Source: Ophthalmolycus amberensis
Lineage: Eukaryota; Chordata; Actinopteri; Perciformes; Zoarcidae
Length of the DNA: 64,000 bases
Assembly: GCA_024529925.1 (NCBI GenBank)
Contig: JAFEUB010000964.1
Coordinates: forward strand, 337,679-401,678
Direction of reading: 5' to 3'
Part shown: in pieces, positions 1 to 13,400 of the stretch
How the letters are laid out: each line of letters opens with the position of its first letter
Position numbering within the stretch: position 1 is the stretch's first letter
Position numbers and translations under genes: made by a program
The notes under the pieces: generated by a model
What the model was told of the DNA's origin: nothing
Databases searched by the model: none
What the model saw: the letters and a program-made list of their open reading frames with translations, nothing else

Positions 1-1284
1 ACAGTTAAAACAGGTCAGTGAGTCATCCAAAAACTGGGCTCAAAAACAGAAAGCATTTGTAAAAGTTGCATTGTTACTAATACAAACACTAGACACTTTC
101 TATGTTTCTCTTGCTGCTGCACTGTAGCACCAGCACCAAGAGGAGTCTGGAAAAGGTTTGAAAATGTTCAATTGAAAAGGCTGGCTGGAACTAAATATAT
201 ATTTCATATCCATACGATGTATTTAACACCCTTGCTGAAATATTAGTGGTGAAGATGATACACATGTTTTTCTACATTCACAATCATAACAGGACTTGGG
301 AATAAGAAGTCATGAGGCTTTTTGCATCACACCACATGTACTGTATATCAGTGCTGATATGAATCCAGAGTGCTCTTTGCTATGTAGTCAAACATGTTTT
401 GAATAGTGCAGCCAAGTAGTCTTACATTCACATTTGACATTCAAGTCCTTCATAAACATGTATTGTTGAATTCCAGAGTTGGATACACACAACAGTCCAA
501 CACTCACAAGACACCCAACACCGGTTTTCTTGCAGTGCAGCTTAAGTGCTCCAGTGCAAACCACTGTGTCACAGAGCTGTCAGACTGTTAATTATCATTA
601 TTTTGTTTAATCTGTGTCCATTTATTTTCACCTGTTAAATGAAAATTACTAATTACTGATTGAGTCTTTTTCAGCACGCTGTCGATCTCTTTGAGAACCA
701 AAAGTACAACTAAAAGTATTTATGAATTTGGTATTTGGAATCATTTCAAATTTGCTTTAAAATACACACTATAATGCAGATGTTGCATGTTTCCCCCGTA
801 CATTTTAGCAGTGACTGCAATGACATTTCATACAATACCTAATTGATTTTAAGCCACCTTGTGAGTTAGTAGTAAACATCTATGTATGTAATTGGATCGA
901 GCTAATTGTGTCTTGTGAAACTGGATTATAGTTTCCTGTTGAACACAGTAATGGTGAAGCCATTGCATGGCCAATTGTGGTTCTCCCTACACTATTTAAT
1001 ATATTTGCTTGCTGTCTCCCACACAGAAACTGTGAAATCCCACATGCACAAAGGCAACTTGTAATGTATTTCAAACCCTGCATAAATCGATTTAACTTGG
1101 ACTTTAGGTGAAACCAAAATAGCTGAGTGACTAGCCAAAAGCTTTACATGCTAGGGAATGTTCAATAAAAATAACAATATATACATATAGAATTGATAAT
1201 TGTTGTTAAGATCGGCTAAAGGAAATGGCCGTGTAGCCCTGTTTGTGCTTGCTAACTCCCCAAAATGGTGGTCCAAAATCTTAC
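1..1284 (-). other. tdrd7: tdrd7 intron 2 (partial), no exon recognised
   Basis: AT-rich sequence downstream (on the minus strand) of the second tdrd7 coding exon. Short open frames here have no recognisable protein similarity, and I see no conserved exon, RNA gene or repeat that I can name. It is best read as intron running off the window edge. Confidence 0.55.
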
Positions 1285-1883
1285 CATTGAGGACGAGTGG
1301 GGCAGTCAGTTTGACCCTCATCTGGGTGTTGACCAGGTGGGGTCGGCCTGTCTTCTTGGAGCTGCGCTGACGAGCCACCACCTTAGCTATGTGGGCGGTC
1401 TCATGGGCACCTGAGGCAAAACACACCATCTGCAGTGAGAGAGAGGAGTAAACAGACGGATATTAATAAGAGATTCATCACAAGGAGGAGTAAGTTATTA
1501 GGCTACCTCCTATTAACCACCAGGTGTGGATATTATCCAAATTATGCACACAGCACTTTGTATACATAGTGGTATTAAAATATATGATTTTATATAAAGA
1601 ATAATATGATGTATTGCTTAATATGTGTACACATCTATCTTTCAAACCATCCACCCTGCACAGGCCTCACACACACCTCTCCAGAGCGGCCGCGCTCTGT
1701 GCGGGCTACAGAGGGCATGCTGGCTAGCAGTGCATCCAGGTGGTTGTGTCCCATCTGTTTGTGTGGTATCTGCTCCCCAGTCAGCTCTTTGTACTCTGAC
1801 TGCAGACGGGACAGCGACACGCCGCCTCTGTTGGCCTGGAGGATGGCCCGCAGCATCTTCTTCACCAGCTCCACGTCAGCCAT
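1285..1883 (-). CDS. tdrd7: Tudor domain-containing protein 7, N-terminal LOTUS exons (partial)
   Basis: Two exons are seen: 1677-1883, starting exactly at ATG after a TTTTTTTCAG acceptor, and 1285-1429, ending in phase 1. The first 69 residues (MADVELVKKML..., then SRLQSEYKELTG, then ARTERGRSGE) match the N-terminal OST-HTH/LOTUS domain of TDRD7. Exon 2 continues with the family-like HETAHIAKVVARQRSSKK. TDRD7 is a scaffold of germ granules and of lens RNA granules. Its LOTUS domain is known in the family to contact RNA or Vasa-type helicases, and its Tudor domains bind methylarginine ligands; the Tudor domains lie outside this window. TDRD5 is the nearest alternative, but its LOTUS sequence fits less well. 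Which teleost paralogue this is cannot be told. The gene diverges from dctn1, with about 2.9 kb between start codons. Confidence 0.82.
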
Positions 1884-3821
1884 CTGAAAAAAATTGAATT
1901 GTTTTTTAATGGAAACAGTTTGTTTTTATGTACAGTCAAATCTGTAGTTGTTTATTGAAATACAGTATAGTCATAGTATATGACCAAAACAAGCATGTAT
2001 CTATTTTTAATTAGCATTCCCCTATTCTGTTTATTGGTGATTTAACTCACTCTGAAATGATCTAGTTTTTCAAAGCCACAAACTATCACTGTAACCCTGT
2101 ACAGACATTTTGCTTAAGGGCTTTAGGTTGAAGATGATACCAATTTCCTCTTGGTGGTGTTCCAGCCTGTTACAGTCCAAAAACTCAAGTCAAACCAAAC
2201 TCATATAGAAGAATTTTACTACTATGAGGAAAGGTGAATAAAGGTTTACTGGAAACAAGTGAAATATACATGTTTGATTTACCCTACTAATTGCTTTAGC
2301 ATTAGATGAGTTTCGGCCACTTGTTGATGCATTTTGCAGCGCAGGCAGCAGACGGGACAGGCAAACTATGAATGACGTAACTCGTCACACATCGACTCCA
2401 CACCCTCCATCGGGACCAAACTATTTGGGTGAAGTTTCCTTGTCTTATTTCGTTTTCTTAACAAAACTGAAATAAAATAGTCCTGGCATATTGAATGACG
2501 CCAACGGAATGTACAAGACCCATTATACAGTCAGCACAGGCAATGATAGTGCGCCGAACATCGACTTAAATCCTTCAGTGCCACCTCCGGAACAGCGGCT
2601 CTTAAAGTTAGCTAAGGGACTGACCGGAAGCTCATACATGTTGTCTTCAAAATAAAACTCCAGAGACTCACTAGAAATTATCTACCTTCCATATTAGTCG
2701 CTAAAATTATTACTTTGAAAGTCCCGACCGGAAGCAAGGTTTGTGTCCTCGCTGCCTTGAACACTTTTGCGACATCCAAGTCGAAAGTGGAGAAAGAGGT
2801 GAAATAAACACACAACAACTTTACCAAGAGTGCGTGCCATAGAAGTCCATGGAAGTCAGAAAGCTACAAAAATATTCTACCTTGTTCTGACCAGACGGGA
2901 TGGTGAAGTCAGGACCTGTTCCCGTCAGTGCTGTCACCTCCACGAGCTCACCACCACGAGCTGAGCTGCAGTCACAGCACTGTCCCCGGACAGTCTGCCA
3001 GCCGGTCCAGGCACAGCCTCTCCTCCACCACCTGATTGGTCGGCTGCGGATGGACTTCAGGCTAATTACACGTCAACATATTCATTCCGGGGCCACAGCA
3101 CGAGACATAGATCACACCCAACCAGCCGCAGAAAGAAGCAAATCCTCACATTTGTTTATAAAACCAAAACTTTTAAATATATATAATATAATATTTATTA
3201 TACATGAATTAAATATTTGACATCATGCATTCTCTGTCATTAACGTATATGACTCTGTAAGTTTAACTTACTTTTTCATTTAGTAATCCAAATGCTGGTT
3301 TAAAACCTTTTGGTAATATTGATTAAGCTTCTTATCGCGTTGCTTTTACCCTTACCGCTCATCAACCGTCTTGCTTTACACACATTTTTCGCCCAATCGT
3401 CCTTATCCATATTTGAATTCCAATATCTTTTGTTTACCTGTACATTTATTTTACATGTATAATTGTAATAATGATGGCAGTGTGCTCAAAAAAGAAACAA
3501 CACCCAACCGTAGGTTCTTGAGATAAAGAATATGGTAAACTTTCATAAAGACCTTGTAAAGAGAAAGTAATCCCAGATGTGCAGTGGGCACAAAGAAGTA
3601 GTAAAATAAAGATTATAAATAAAGAATGGAGCAGCCACTAGGGGCGCTAACTTCCACTTTTCTTCTTATCTTTGGCACGTCAGACCACCGGAAGTGACCT
3701 GTCAAAAAACGGGAAAGACTACAGGACTTCCGATCTAGGTAGCCAAAAAACATAGGAACATCTTTTGTCTGCATGAACACCTCAAGGTGCATTTAAAGAC
3801 AGGAATCTCTGTGTATGCCAG
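1884..3821. promoter_or_regulatory. Divergent tdrd7 / dctn1 promoter region
   Basis: Intergenic stretch between two divergent genes. CCGGAAG, an ETS-family core, occurs at 2624-2630, 2728-2734 and 3688-3694. A good splice donor (CCAG|GTAAGC) at 3821/3822 could close a non-coding dctn1 first exon beginning near 3660-3700. Exact transcription starts cannot be read from sequence. The rest is AT-rich, with no gene seen. Confidence 0.4.
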
Positions 3822-3899
3822 GTAAGCTTAATAACGAAATACAGGTTAGCTGTTAGCTTCTTCACAGTACTTTGCTTGTTAAGCTGAGTTGGCCAGTTT

Positions 3900-3997
3900 T
3901 AACGTTAGCTTTAACGCTACTCCGGCTAGCTGTTAACTAAATTCTGCTGTCTATCTGAAGCTCAATGGCAGAGTAAAGCGTAAGTTAACTAACGTTA
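3900..3997. promoter_or_regulatory. dctn1: TAACGTTA palindromes just after the dctn1 first exon
   Basis: The 8-bp palindrome TAACGTTA occurs at 3900-3907 and 3990-3997. It is surrounded by GTTAGC/GCTAAC variants through about 4310. The same motif clusters at the pced1 5' end (20627-20899). This is read directly from sequence; a regulatory role is inference. Confidence 0.4.
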
Positions 3998-4738
3998 CGT
4001 GATTAAAGTCATTTTGTGTATGACTGTCAGGATTATTTGTACGTAGATCAAGCTAATAATGCAGCAACGTGAAAACAGAATAGCTCAGCGAAATGTCTTA
4101 ATGACATTTCTCCCTATTTCAATTATTCCACCCTCTCCTCCTCTCGTAATGCTGTAGTGTTATTGTATTGCATTGCGTATTTAGTGTGATATACTTCGCT
4201 GATATATTTTTTTATGAAAGAACATCGGTCCTTTTAAATACCAGCAACGTTACTAAACGAAGAAACATTAGCTAAAGTTAGCCACTTTTTGACAGCTGCT
4301 AACCAATGGATTGATTTCATTGAAGGAGTTCTTGTTAACATGTTAGTTCGTTAAAGATAATACAATTTGTGAAGTACGAGTAAATGTACCAAAGAAAGTG
4401 GAACGCAGCAGCAATGTCCCATTCTGGGTATTTATATAATTATAGCTACATAAAAGCAGGCCAGTAAATTAATCATCTCATCACTCCAAGTGACTCCATA
4501 TCAAGCTAACATCCATGTGTTTTCTCGTGTGGAGACAAAACAGCTAGATAACACCCTCCCTTTCTCAGTTCAAATCAGCTGTGACGTGTTGTGACGCAGC
4601 ACCCAGGATCCCTCCCTAAAGTCACAGTCTTGTATTGCTTTCCCCTCTCTCTCTTTAAAAGAGGAAGGAATGGGAAAGCGGAGAAAAATGAGCACTTGAG
4701 ACTTTGTATTGGAGGTGAAAACATCTTAACTTGCTATT

Positions 4739-7455
4739 ATGGCTTTGAACAGGCGACATTCTTATACCCCCCGGGTGAGTAACATACACCCTCAAAATTG
4801 AATAATATCTAATTTAGTACATCATTGGTAATTTAGTTTGACGCACAGCATCAGTATAATTTATTACATTATAATGTCTAAACCTACTAGGTAATGTTTG
4901 TGTCACTCACCGTATATCTGATGCAGGATTCACTTCACAGAACGAGTAAGAGTATATTTTTGGTAACTCTAGATATCCTGTAGTGAAGATGAAGTCTCTG
5001 TCCTTACGTTTAACCCATAGATGCGCTTTTGTTCCAATTATTCTGAAATGGCATTAAATCTAGATGACTCTGCAACTATCTCTGTGCTTCTGTCATGAGG
5101 CTTTAAAAAAGGTTCCTACCCAGATTTCTGCCCTGTGGTTTAAAACTGAGGCAGCGTGAATTCACATGTCCCTACAGCTCCGTAAAAGAATTACACTCTA
5201 CTCTGAATGAGCATCTTTGTGTGAGCAAGGCAGGGATGTGACTTGTTTATCAGGAAGTCTCTTGTGGTCCATGACACATGACTGGTTGCATGAGTGTTTC
5301 TTTGCTCATGGCCTTAAGACTCTCTCTGTCATTGATTGTTTTTGATTCCTCTTAATAGCTGGAGCAGGGATAGTTAGGGGGCATTATTGTTACACATAAA
5401 ATACTGTTTGAGTCTTTTGCAGGTCTAATGTACAGTATTACAAATGATTTACATATTCCTGCTAAACTATGTCAATTTGACCAAGAAAAAGATACCAATC
5501 CTGAGGAATTCAGAAATTTAAACAATACGTTCTCTGGTATGTAATGACCTAACCTTCCTTCTTCAACGTCTCACACCTTACAACTCATTCCCATTGGTAA
5601 CCAACCTTCCTTTACTTTCTCTCTCCCACATTTCCTCATCTTTCCCTATACTTTTGCCCATCCGTATTTCCCAAATCCTCCAGCTGACCAGCCCACTGAT
5701 CAGCAAAATGAGCAGCGCAGGAACAGTGGAGTCTACCAAACCTCCAAAGGTAGGTCACTGTTCAATACATACACAAGAAAGGAAGTAATGGCAGGAAATA
5801 AACCAATTCCTATCAACTAGTGTATGATGACTCACAGTGTGTCATCTTGTCTCTGCTCCTCCTCTCCTAGATTGGCTCTATAGTGGAGGTGACTGGGAAG
5901 GGTCAGCGTGGTACTGTTGCCTATATCGGTGCCACCCTCTTTGCCTCTGGAAAATGGGTGGGCGTCATACTGGATGATGCCAAAGGCAAGAACGATGGCA
6001 CCGTGCAGGGGAAACGCTACTTCACCTGTGAGGAAAATCACGGGATATTTGTCAGACAGTCTCAGGTTAGTGGCATAAATGTGATGTGTGGCGTAAGGAT
6101 TAATGCTTGTGTACTTTTATTAGTATGAAAAGTGTCAATAGTTTTATAGGATGTTTGAGGATACTTTCTTTTTTTTCAGAAATCGTGATTACAAATAAAC
6201 ATTTGTTTGTTCCTGCTCCCATCCCTGTGTTGTCCTGATCACACGCATGCACGCACGCACGCACACACACACACACACCCACCCCCCCCTTATGTTTCTC
6301 TGTCACTCTGTACAGCTCCAGGTGGTGGATGACGGCTCCAGCGCCACCTCACCAGATACTCCTGAATCAGCCACGTCAAAGATACCCAGACAGAAAGGTG
6401 CGTGTGAACCACAGCTGGGTTTGAAATTCATACTTTTGAAACTCAAAGTGAAGAATAATAATAACTATTAAATATTTCTTAATTTGTTTCCTCCAGACAT
6501 TCCTGAGACTCCCAGAACAACCAAGCAGGTAGGCAGCCATTACTTGCACCTCACTGCTTTTTTCCTCCTTTTGTCACTTTAGAAATGTTGTGGTGTTTCC
6601 ATGACTTGGCTTTGAAGATTGTTGGATTCCTGTGGATCTCTTTCCAGAGCAGTTATGAAGGCTTAACCGGCTGTCTTGAATAAGATAAATCACACCAGTT
6701 AAGCTTCTAAAATCCATTTCAAAGAGTGGTGATATGACTATCAACCCGCTCTCTGACTTGTTTTCCTGACTAGAGGTGCTTTGTTTCAACATTTCCTAAA
6801 AGTGTTCCTCTCCTATCTTTTCTGTAAAATGTAAATGAGTTTCAGGTTTCGGCCTCTCAGCCCTTGGGTTGACTTCTTATTTTTGTTTTTCTGAATACAG
6901 ACACCTGTGAACGTTAAGAAGGTAGAAATATTTAAATTCAACACATTTGCTTTTGCCTTGGTTGTTTTTATTCACACTAACATGGCAACTCATCTTTTGT
7001 ATTTATTTGACCCGTTTACGTGTCGGCGCTTGCACGGGATATTAAGACATCTTTTGTTGTTGATAGATGTCATTTTCACTGTACTTTCTCTTGGTTTTCT
7101 GTCGCCACACTTTATTTTGTATTCCAGATGTTTGTTTGCTCATTTTATTTTTCATTCTGGTGAAGGCATCCACACATTTAGAGGGGAAATTACAACTAAT
7201 GCCATAATGATGGTGTCTGTGTCTTTGCTTTTGGCCAGTGATATGTTGCCACCGTCTTCACTCAGTTGCATGAGTTCACATTTTATTCTGCTTTTATGGC
7301 TTGAGTTATCAAGAATAATAATTCTTTAAAAATTGTGTTAAATGGTGAATGCAGCTGTCAAAGCTATGATCAGTGGATGTGAACTAACAGTGGGTATGCT
7401 TCTTATGTGCTGCTAATCTCTTATCTTGCTTCACCACTGGATGTGTGTGCGGATA

Positions 7456-7492
<37 letters not shown>

Positions 7493-10400
7493 ATCCCTCT
7501 CTTTCCAACTCACCTCCTCCTCTCCTCCAGTCCTCTACCCGCCGCTCTATCAAGGTGAGCTCGTCTACAGCAGACAGTGGAGGAAAGCAGAATGATTTGA
7601 AACGGCAGCTGATTCTGAAAAACGTTGGTTATTTGTTCCAGCTTCTTGTGGGTGCTTTTGCTTTGCAAGTTAGATCAAGGGCACCGCTTCAAATGTTTGA
7701 AATCTTTCCAAAAGCCATGCATTTTTGTGTCGTATGATAAGAAGTACATACTTGTTCTTGAACTGTAGTAGAGAAGACAAACAGAATACCATCAGTTTGA
7801 TAAATGTAATATTGAGATTTATAATTATGGACCCTTCAGAAAGCAATCCCTCACATATTTGCCTCTAATGAAGGCCATTTTGAATAGTTTTAATAGTCCT
7901 TCGGTTATTGGGACAGTCTACTAATAGATATATTTATGTATTATATAGTAGACTCTCATGGCTGCACAATTGGACTAATTGGTAATGTTGCAAATGTCTT
8001 TTGATGTCAAATACAATGTCATTTTTTACATTTTCAAATGTATTTTCTGAAGCTGGTAGTACTCTGCACTTCTACAAATTCCATAACACAGTATAAAAAA
8101 CCGGATTGTTGTAAATAATGTGTCTGAAAAAGAAGTACCACAAGATTTCATTCTGTATAGTGCAGCTGAGTTTTAAAAACCACTCTCTATGCACTGTGTC
8201 AGTGGAGCACTCCAAGTCGTCTCACACCTGCCACCTCCCTCCCCTCCCTCTTGATGCGTCCCTCCCTCTTGATGCGTCCCTCCGGCCGCTCCAGCCTCAT
8301 GGTACGCTCTGTCATATCAGGGTACAGCTGTCACTTCACTGGGAATGGTGATTTGTTTCGTCACTGAAAACTGGTGATTTGTGGTCCTTCGGTGCACAGG
8401 TGCAGACAGATGAAGTCAAAGTGGTGTCTGTGTGAACTTGAACAAGATCTCTAGTGAGGGACACTGGGAGGTGAACTGTTTAGTCTGGGAAGATGCATGA
8501 AGTCGGGACGATTATATTTGAGCACATAAGCTAGAAGATGAATCCGCAGCATGTAACACGGGATGTTCACTATACTACTGGGTTTATCAAAGCTGTGTGG
8601 GGGAGAAGCTTTTGTTTTGTTTATTGACATTAAAATAACACCATCTTCCCCGTCTTCCTCTGTTTCATCCCTCCTCTTATACCTCTGCCTTGGCCAACAG
8701 GCATCTCGTGAGAGCCTGGCCTCCTCTCTGTCTGGTGACGTCAGTGAAGCAGGCCTGTCCCCCCACCAGGGTGCACTGGGGGCTCCCGTTACGCCTCAGC
8801 CCGGCGGGTCGCCTGCAGCAATGGCAGCCCCGGTCCCGGCTACTCCAACAAGCAAGGTGGGTCACTGACAACAAGAAGAGCCAATTTTAGTGTCAACATC
8901 ACTTAAAAAACATGTGCCCCTATAATCACATGGTATTAAATCACACATTTCATACTTTCATGTGGAATTATTTACAATATCAACCGCACAAAAGATCAAC
9001 ATGTGATCTTTTAGCCAGTATGTCACATCATCATCACACCATCTTTTTCTTTCTATTTTTCCATCATATTCTGCATTTATTTCCCCTACTTCATCCATGT
9101 TGTCACTGTTTGACCAGGTGGAACCTGTCCCTTCCCAGCAGGTAGAGTTTTCTAATGGCTAGATGCATGCTGCTGATGATACCTGGCATGAGTTTACTTC
9201 TCATCAGAGGGCAAAATGACTCCTCGGCACACCTTCTCAGTACTTGACTTCGGCTTTGTAATGTTCTCACGGTGAATTGTGTGGTGATGATGATGCATGG
9301 GCCTAACTATTTGAGACACTAAATGAAATGCATTGTGTTTCGAGGGAATGTATTAATCTGCTCTTTAATGTTATTGTTAGGTTCCTGTTTAGGCGGTGAG
9401 GACAGAGGTTAATTTGCATTAATTTGGGAGAGCTAAATTTACATTTATCATCACCTGGACTTTTTGGTGGTGGGACTTTATCAATGATTTTATGTTTCTT
9501 TGCTGCCTTCAAATAAATCTTTGAGCACACATGAAATCCAGTTAGTCCTCCGTCTTAAATCCTCTGAACGCAGCACATTCAAACCGTCCTCTCCGCTTCT
9601 CCCCTCCACCCATCCATCCTTCTCAGGAGGAGGAATCAATGCGAGCTCAGGTCAAGGACCTGGAGGAGAAGCTGGAAACACTGAAGATGAAGCGGACGGA
9701 GGACAAAGCCAAGCTGAAGGAGCTCGAGAAACACAAGATCCAGCTGGAGCAGCTTCAGGAGTGGAAGAACAAAATGCAGGAGCAGCAGGCTGAGCTGCAG
9801 AAACAACTCAAAGAGGCCAAGAAGGTGCAGATAATATTTGTCGTAGGGCTGAAATATAGCATGATCTCTATTTACTATTTATTGTGACAAAGATTAAATG
9901 AATACTAATTTGAAGGATATGAACTGATTGATAAGAAGCCTGTAAGAATGAAGGAAGCAGCTCCACTGTCTTCGTATATAGAGCTTTATTTTGTACCTCC
10001 TCCTCCTCCCAGGATGCCCGTGAGGCCCAGGAGTCCAAGGACCACTACATGGAGGAGATGGCGGACACGGCGGACGCCATAGAGATGGCCACACTGGACA
10101 AAGAGATGGCTGAAGAGCGGGCAGAGTCACTGCAAGTGGAGGTGGACACGCTCAAAGAGAAAGTGGAGGAGCTCGCCATGGACCTGGAGATCCTTAGACA
10201 TGAGATTTCAGAGAAAGGTTTGGATCCACAACGGCTCCTTTAGCTTGGTCTCTCCCTCCCTCTTCTTTTTTTTTATGCATTGCTTTCCCTCACTCTGTTG
10301 CCTTTTCTTCCTCTCCTCCTGCAGGCTCAGATGGAGCTGCCTCAAGTTACCATGTCAAACAGCTGGAGGAGCAGAATGGCAGACTAAAGGAGGCGTTGGT

Positions 10401-13400
10401 TCGGTCAGTCAAATGTCTAAAAAGCTCTTTTTGATTACAGTATTAAAAAGGGTCCATGTAGACCAGGCCTGGAATTGGTATTTGGCAGTTTTGGCCATCA
10501 ACGTTTTTTGTTTTCATTTTCCTCCTCAGGATGCGTGACCTGTCTACTTCAGAGAAGCAGGAGCATGTGAAGCTGCAGAAGCAGATGGAGAAGAAGAACA
10601 CTGAGCTGGAGACTCTGAGGACCCAGAAGGAGAAACTGCAGGAGGAGGTCAAGCAGGCGGAGGCCATCATCGATGAACTCAAGGAGCAGGTAAAGTCAGC
10701 GAGACGCAAGAAAGAGGAGGAATATGATTACAGAGAGGAGATGATTTATGAGTCTCTGATGCTGCTTTCTGGGGGTTCCACTACAGTGCACATAAAAGAA
10801 ACGAAGTCTAATACAGTTATTAACAGAATGGTTTAGGTTCAGGTACTTTTTAAAGTAACTAGGAATGTTCTTGCTCGTTTGCCACCTCAGAATTTCACTG
10901 TACAAATATGTGTGTTACTGTACCAGGTGGATGCTGCTCTGGGGTCAGAGGAGATGGTGGAGACCCTGACAGAGAGGAACCTCGACCTGGAGGAGAAAGT
11001 CAGAGAGATGAGAGAAACCGTCACTGATTTGGTGAGTACGACGGCATTCATGATTCCTATCTTCAGTATTAAAACCACTAACGTTTCTATTTCCAAATAA
11101 ATACAAACCATGTTCACACTAAGCAAGTATTCACAATTAACATTCTCATTTTAAGGTGCATTCGTGCCAACACAACGGTAGAAGTAACCAGAAAATGAGT
11201 TTAAAGGTCAAAAAAGGAAAGATAAAAATAGGATTTTGTCACTGACAACCTTTTCCTGAAACAATAGGAGGCCATCAACGAGATGAACGATGAGCTGCAG
11301 GAGAACGGCCGGGAGACGGAAATGGAGCTGAGGGAGCTGGTGGATCTGAGTGGAGCAAAGGTCAGAGAGGCTGAAAGAAAGGTGGAGGCTGCCCAGGAGA
11401 CCGTAGCGGATTACCAGCAGACCATCAACAAATACAGAGATCTCACCGCCAGCCTACAGGTGGGTGGAGAAGAGGGAATAATCATAGGCTGTACACACTG
11501 GATGAGGAGGCCTACACGTGGATGCCCTGACACTGTATGTGCCTTTTCTCTGTGCATCAGGATGCCAACAGGGAGCTGATCAGCCAGCAGAATGCGAATG
11601 TTGAAGTTCAGCAACCGCCTGCTGAACTATTTGACTTCAAGATTAAGTTTGCAGAGACCAAGGCTTATGCCAAGGTAGGAGACCTTCATGTGTTATTGTG
11701 CCAGGAATGATGACTTTACCAGTTTTACACACTGAACAGCATTTGCTTCTAATCTGTGTTTCTAGGCCATTGAGATGGAGCTGAGGAAAATGGAAGTGGC
11801 CCAGTCAAACCGACAGGTGTCCCTCCTCACCTCCTTCATGCCGGACTCCTTCCTCCGTCATGGTGGAGATCACGACTGCATTCTGGTCCTTCTGCTCATC
11901 CCCAGGCTCATCTGCAAAGTATGGAGCTGTGTGTGAGAAGTGGACAAATGAGTGTACATTTCTTTTGTAGAATCCTGATCACTGTTATTACTGCTATCTT
12001 TCTGTGCCTAGGTTGTTCCTATAATTAAGGCTTCTGTGTGTGTCCTTTGGTAGGCTGAGCTGATCAGTAAACAGGCCCAGGAGAAGTTTGACTTGAATGG
12101 GAACTTGGCCCAGGGAACGGGGCTACGAGGACCTCCAGGAGAACAGCGCAGTTTCGCCTCAGGACTGGTCTACTCCCTCAACCTGCTGCAGGCCATTCTG
12201 CACAAATACGAACAGTAAGCACCGCAGCTACATCACAGATGTGTCAGATATAAAATATGCTATTATCAGAGAATTATCATTTTTTGCAATACAATTTCTC
12301 CAGAATATGAATCATCTGTGGCTGTGATTTTGGAAACCTGATTCAGTTTCAAAATTGGTTTCTTTTCCTTCGAGGGCTCTGAATACCTGCAGCGTGGAGG
12401 TCTTTAAGCGCATGGGTACACTCTACTCTGAAATGAACTTCCATGAGCGCTCTCTGGATTATTTCATCGACCTGCTGCATAAAGATCAGCTAGATGAGAC
12501 TGTTCAGGTGGAGCCTCTGACTAAGGCCATCAAGTACTATCAGGTAACAAAAGAATGCATTTTATATAAACAGTATATTTAAGCTCTTACCAGGGTTGGG
12601 TCAATCTTCTAAACAAACGTACAAAAAAATTCCAATCCAATTTCTTAACGTCACGATCTTTGCAAATCCTTCGATGTTCATCTTAAAACTACTATGTGAT
12701 GGTTTTAAATGAGTCTTTTGTGTTACAACTTGTATATGTGTGCAACCGATCTACTCAATGACGTGGACATTAAAACATAGACATGTCATTTTAATTAATT
12801 ATAATCTTTTCTCATACAAAGTTTCTTACTTTTATTTTGTCTTCCAGCAACTGTACAGCATCCATCTGGCAGATCACACTGAAGACTGCACAGTGCAGCT
12901 GGCTGACCACATTAAGGTACTTGAAGCTTCTTTCAGTTATCAACATTTTGACAGTTTTACTGAGTACAGAGAACTTCTTTCCCTCTGAGAATATTATCCC
13001 TATGATGAACAAAGTAAAACGGAATTGAGAGCATACCAATAGGGTTTCCTAACGTCACCAATCCCATCCTCTCACCTCCAGTTTACCCAAAGTGTCCTGG
13101 ACTGCATGGGAGTGGAGGTCGCTCGTCTGCGGGCCTTCATGGGAGCAGGTCAGGAGAGCTCTGGCCTCGCTGTCCTTCTAAAGGACCTGGACACTTCCTG
13201 CTCTGATATCAAACAGTTCTGTAAGAAGATCCGCCGTCGCATGCCTGGAACAGATGTAGCTGGAGTACCTGCTGCTCTCAATTTTGGACCACAGGTATGG
13301 GATACAGAAACACACATACGGTACAAACAAGTAAGTTAACGCACTCGGTAAATGGCTGTATGAGAGTCGAGCACTGTACCAGTAAAGGGATAGTATGAAG

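Noticed and set aside
5708..5710. Treating this ATG as the only dctn1 start
   Set aside because: The upstream exon at 4739-4774 matches the mammalian N-terminus and joins in phase 0, so 4739 is the better start.
6907..7329. 140-codon plus-strand frame in dctn1
   Set aside because: Intronic AT-rich sequence after the 21-nt exon; no similarity and rich in Phe/Leu, as expected by chance.
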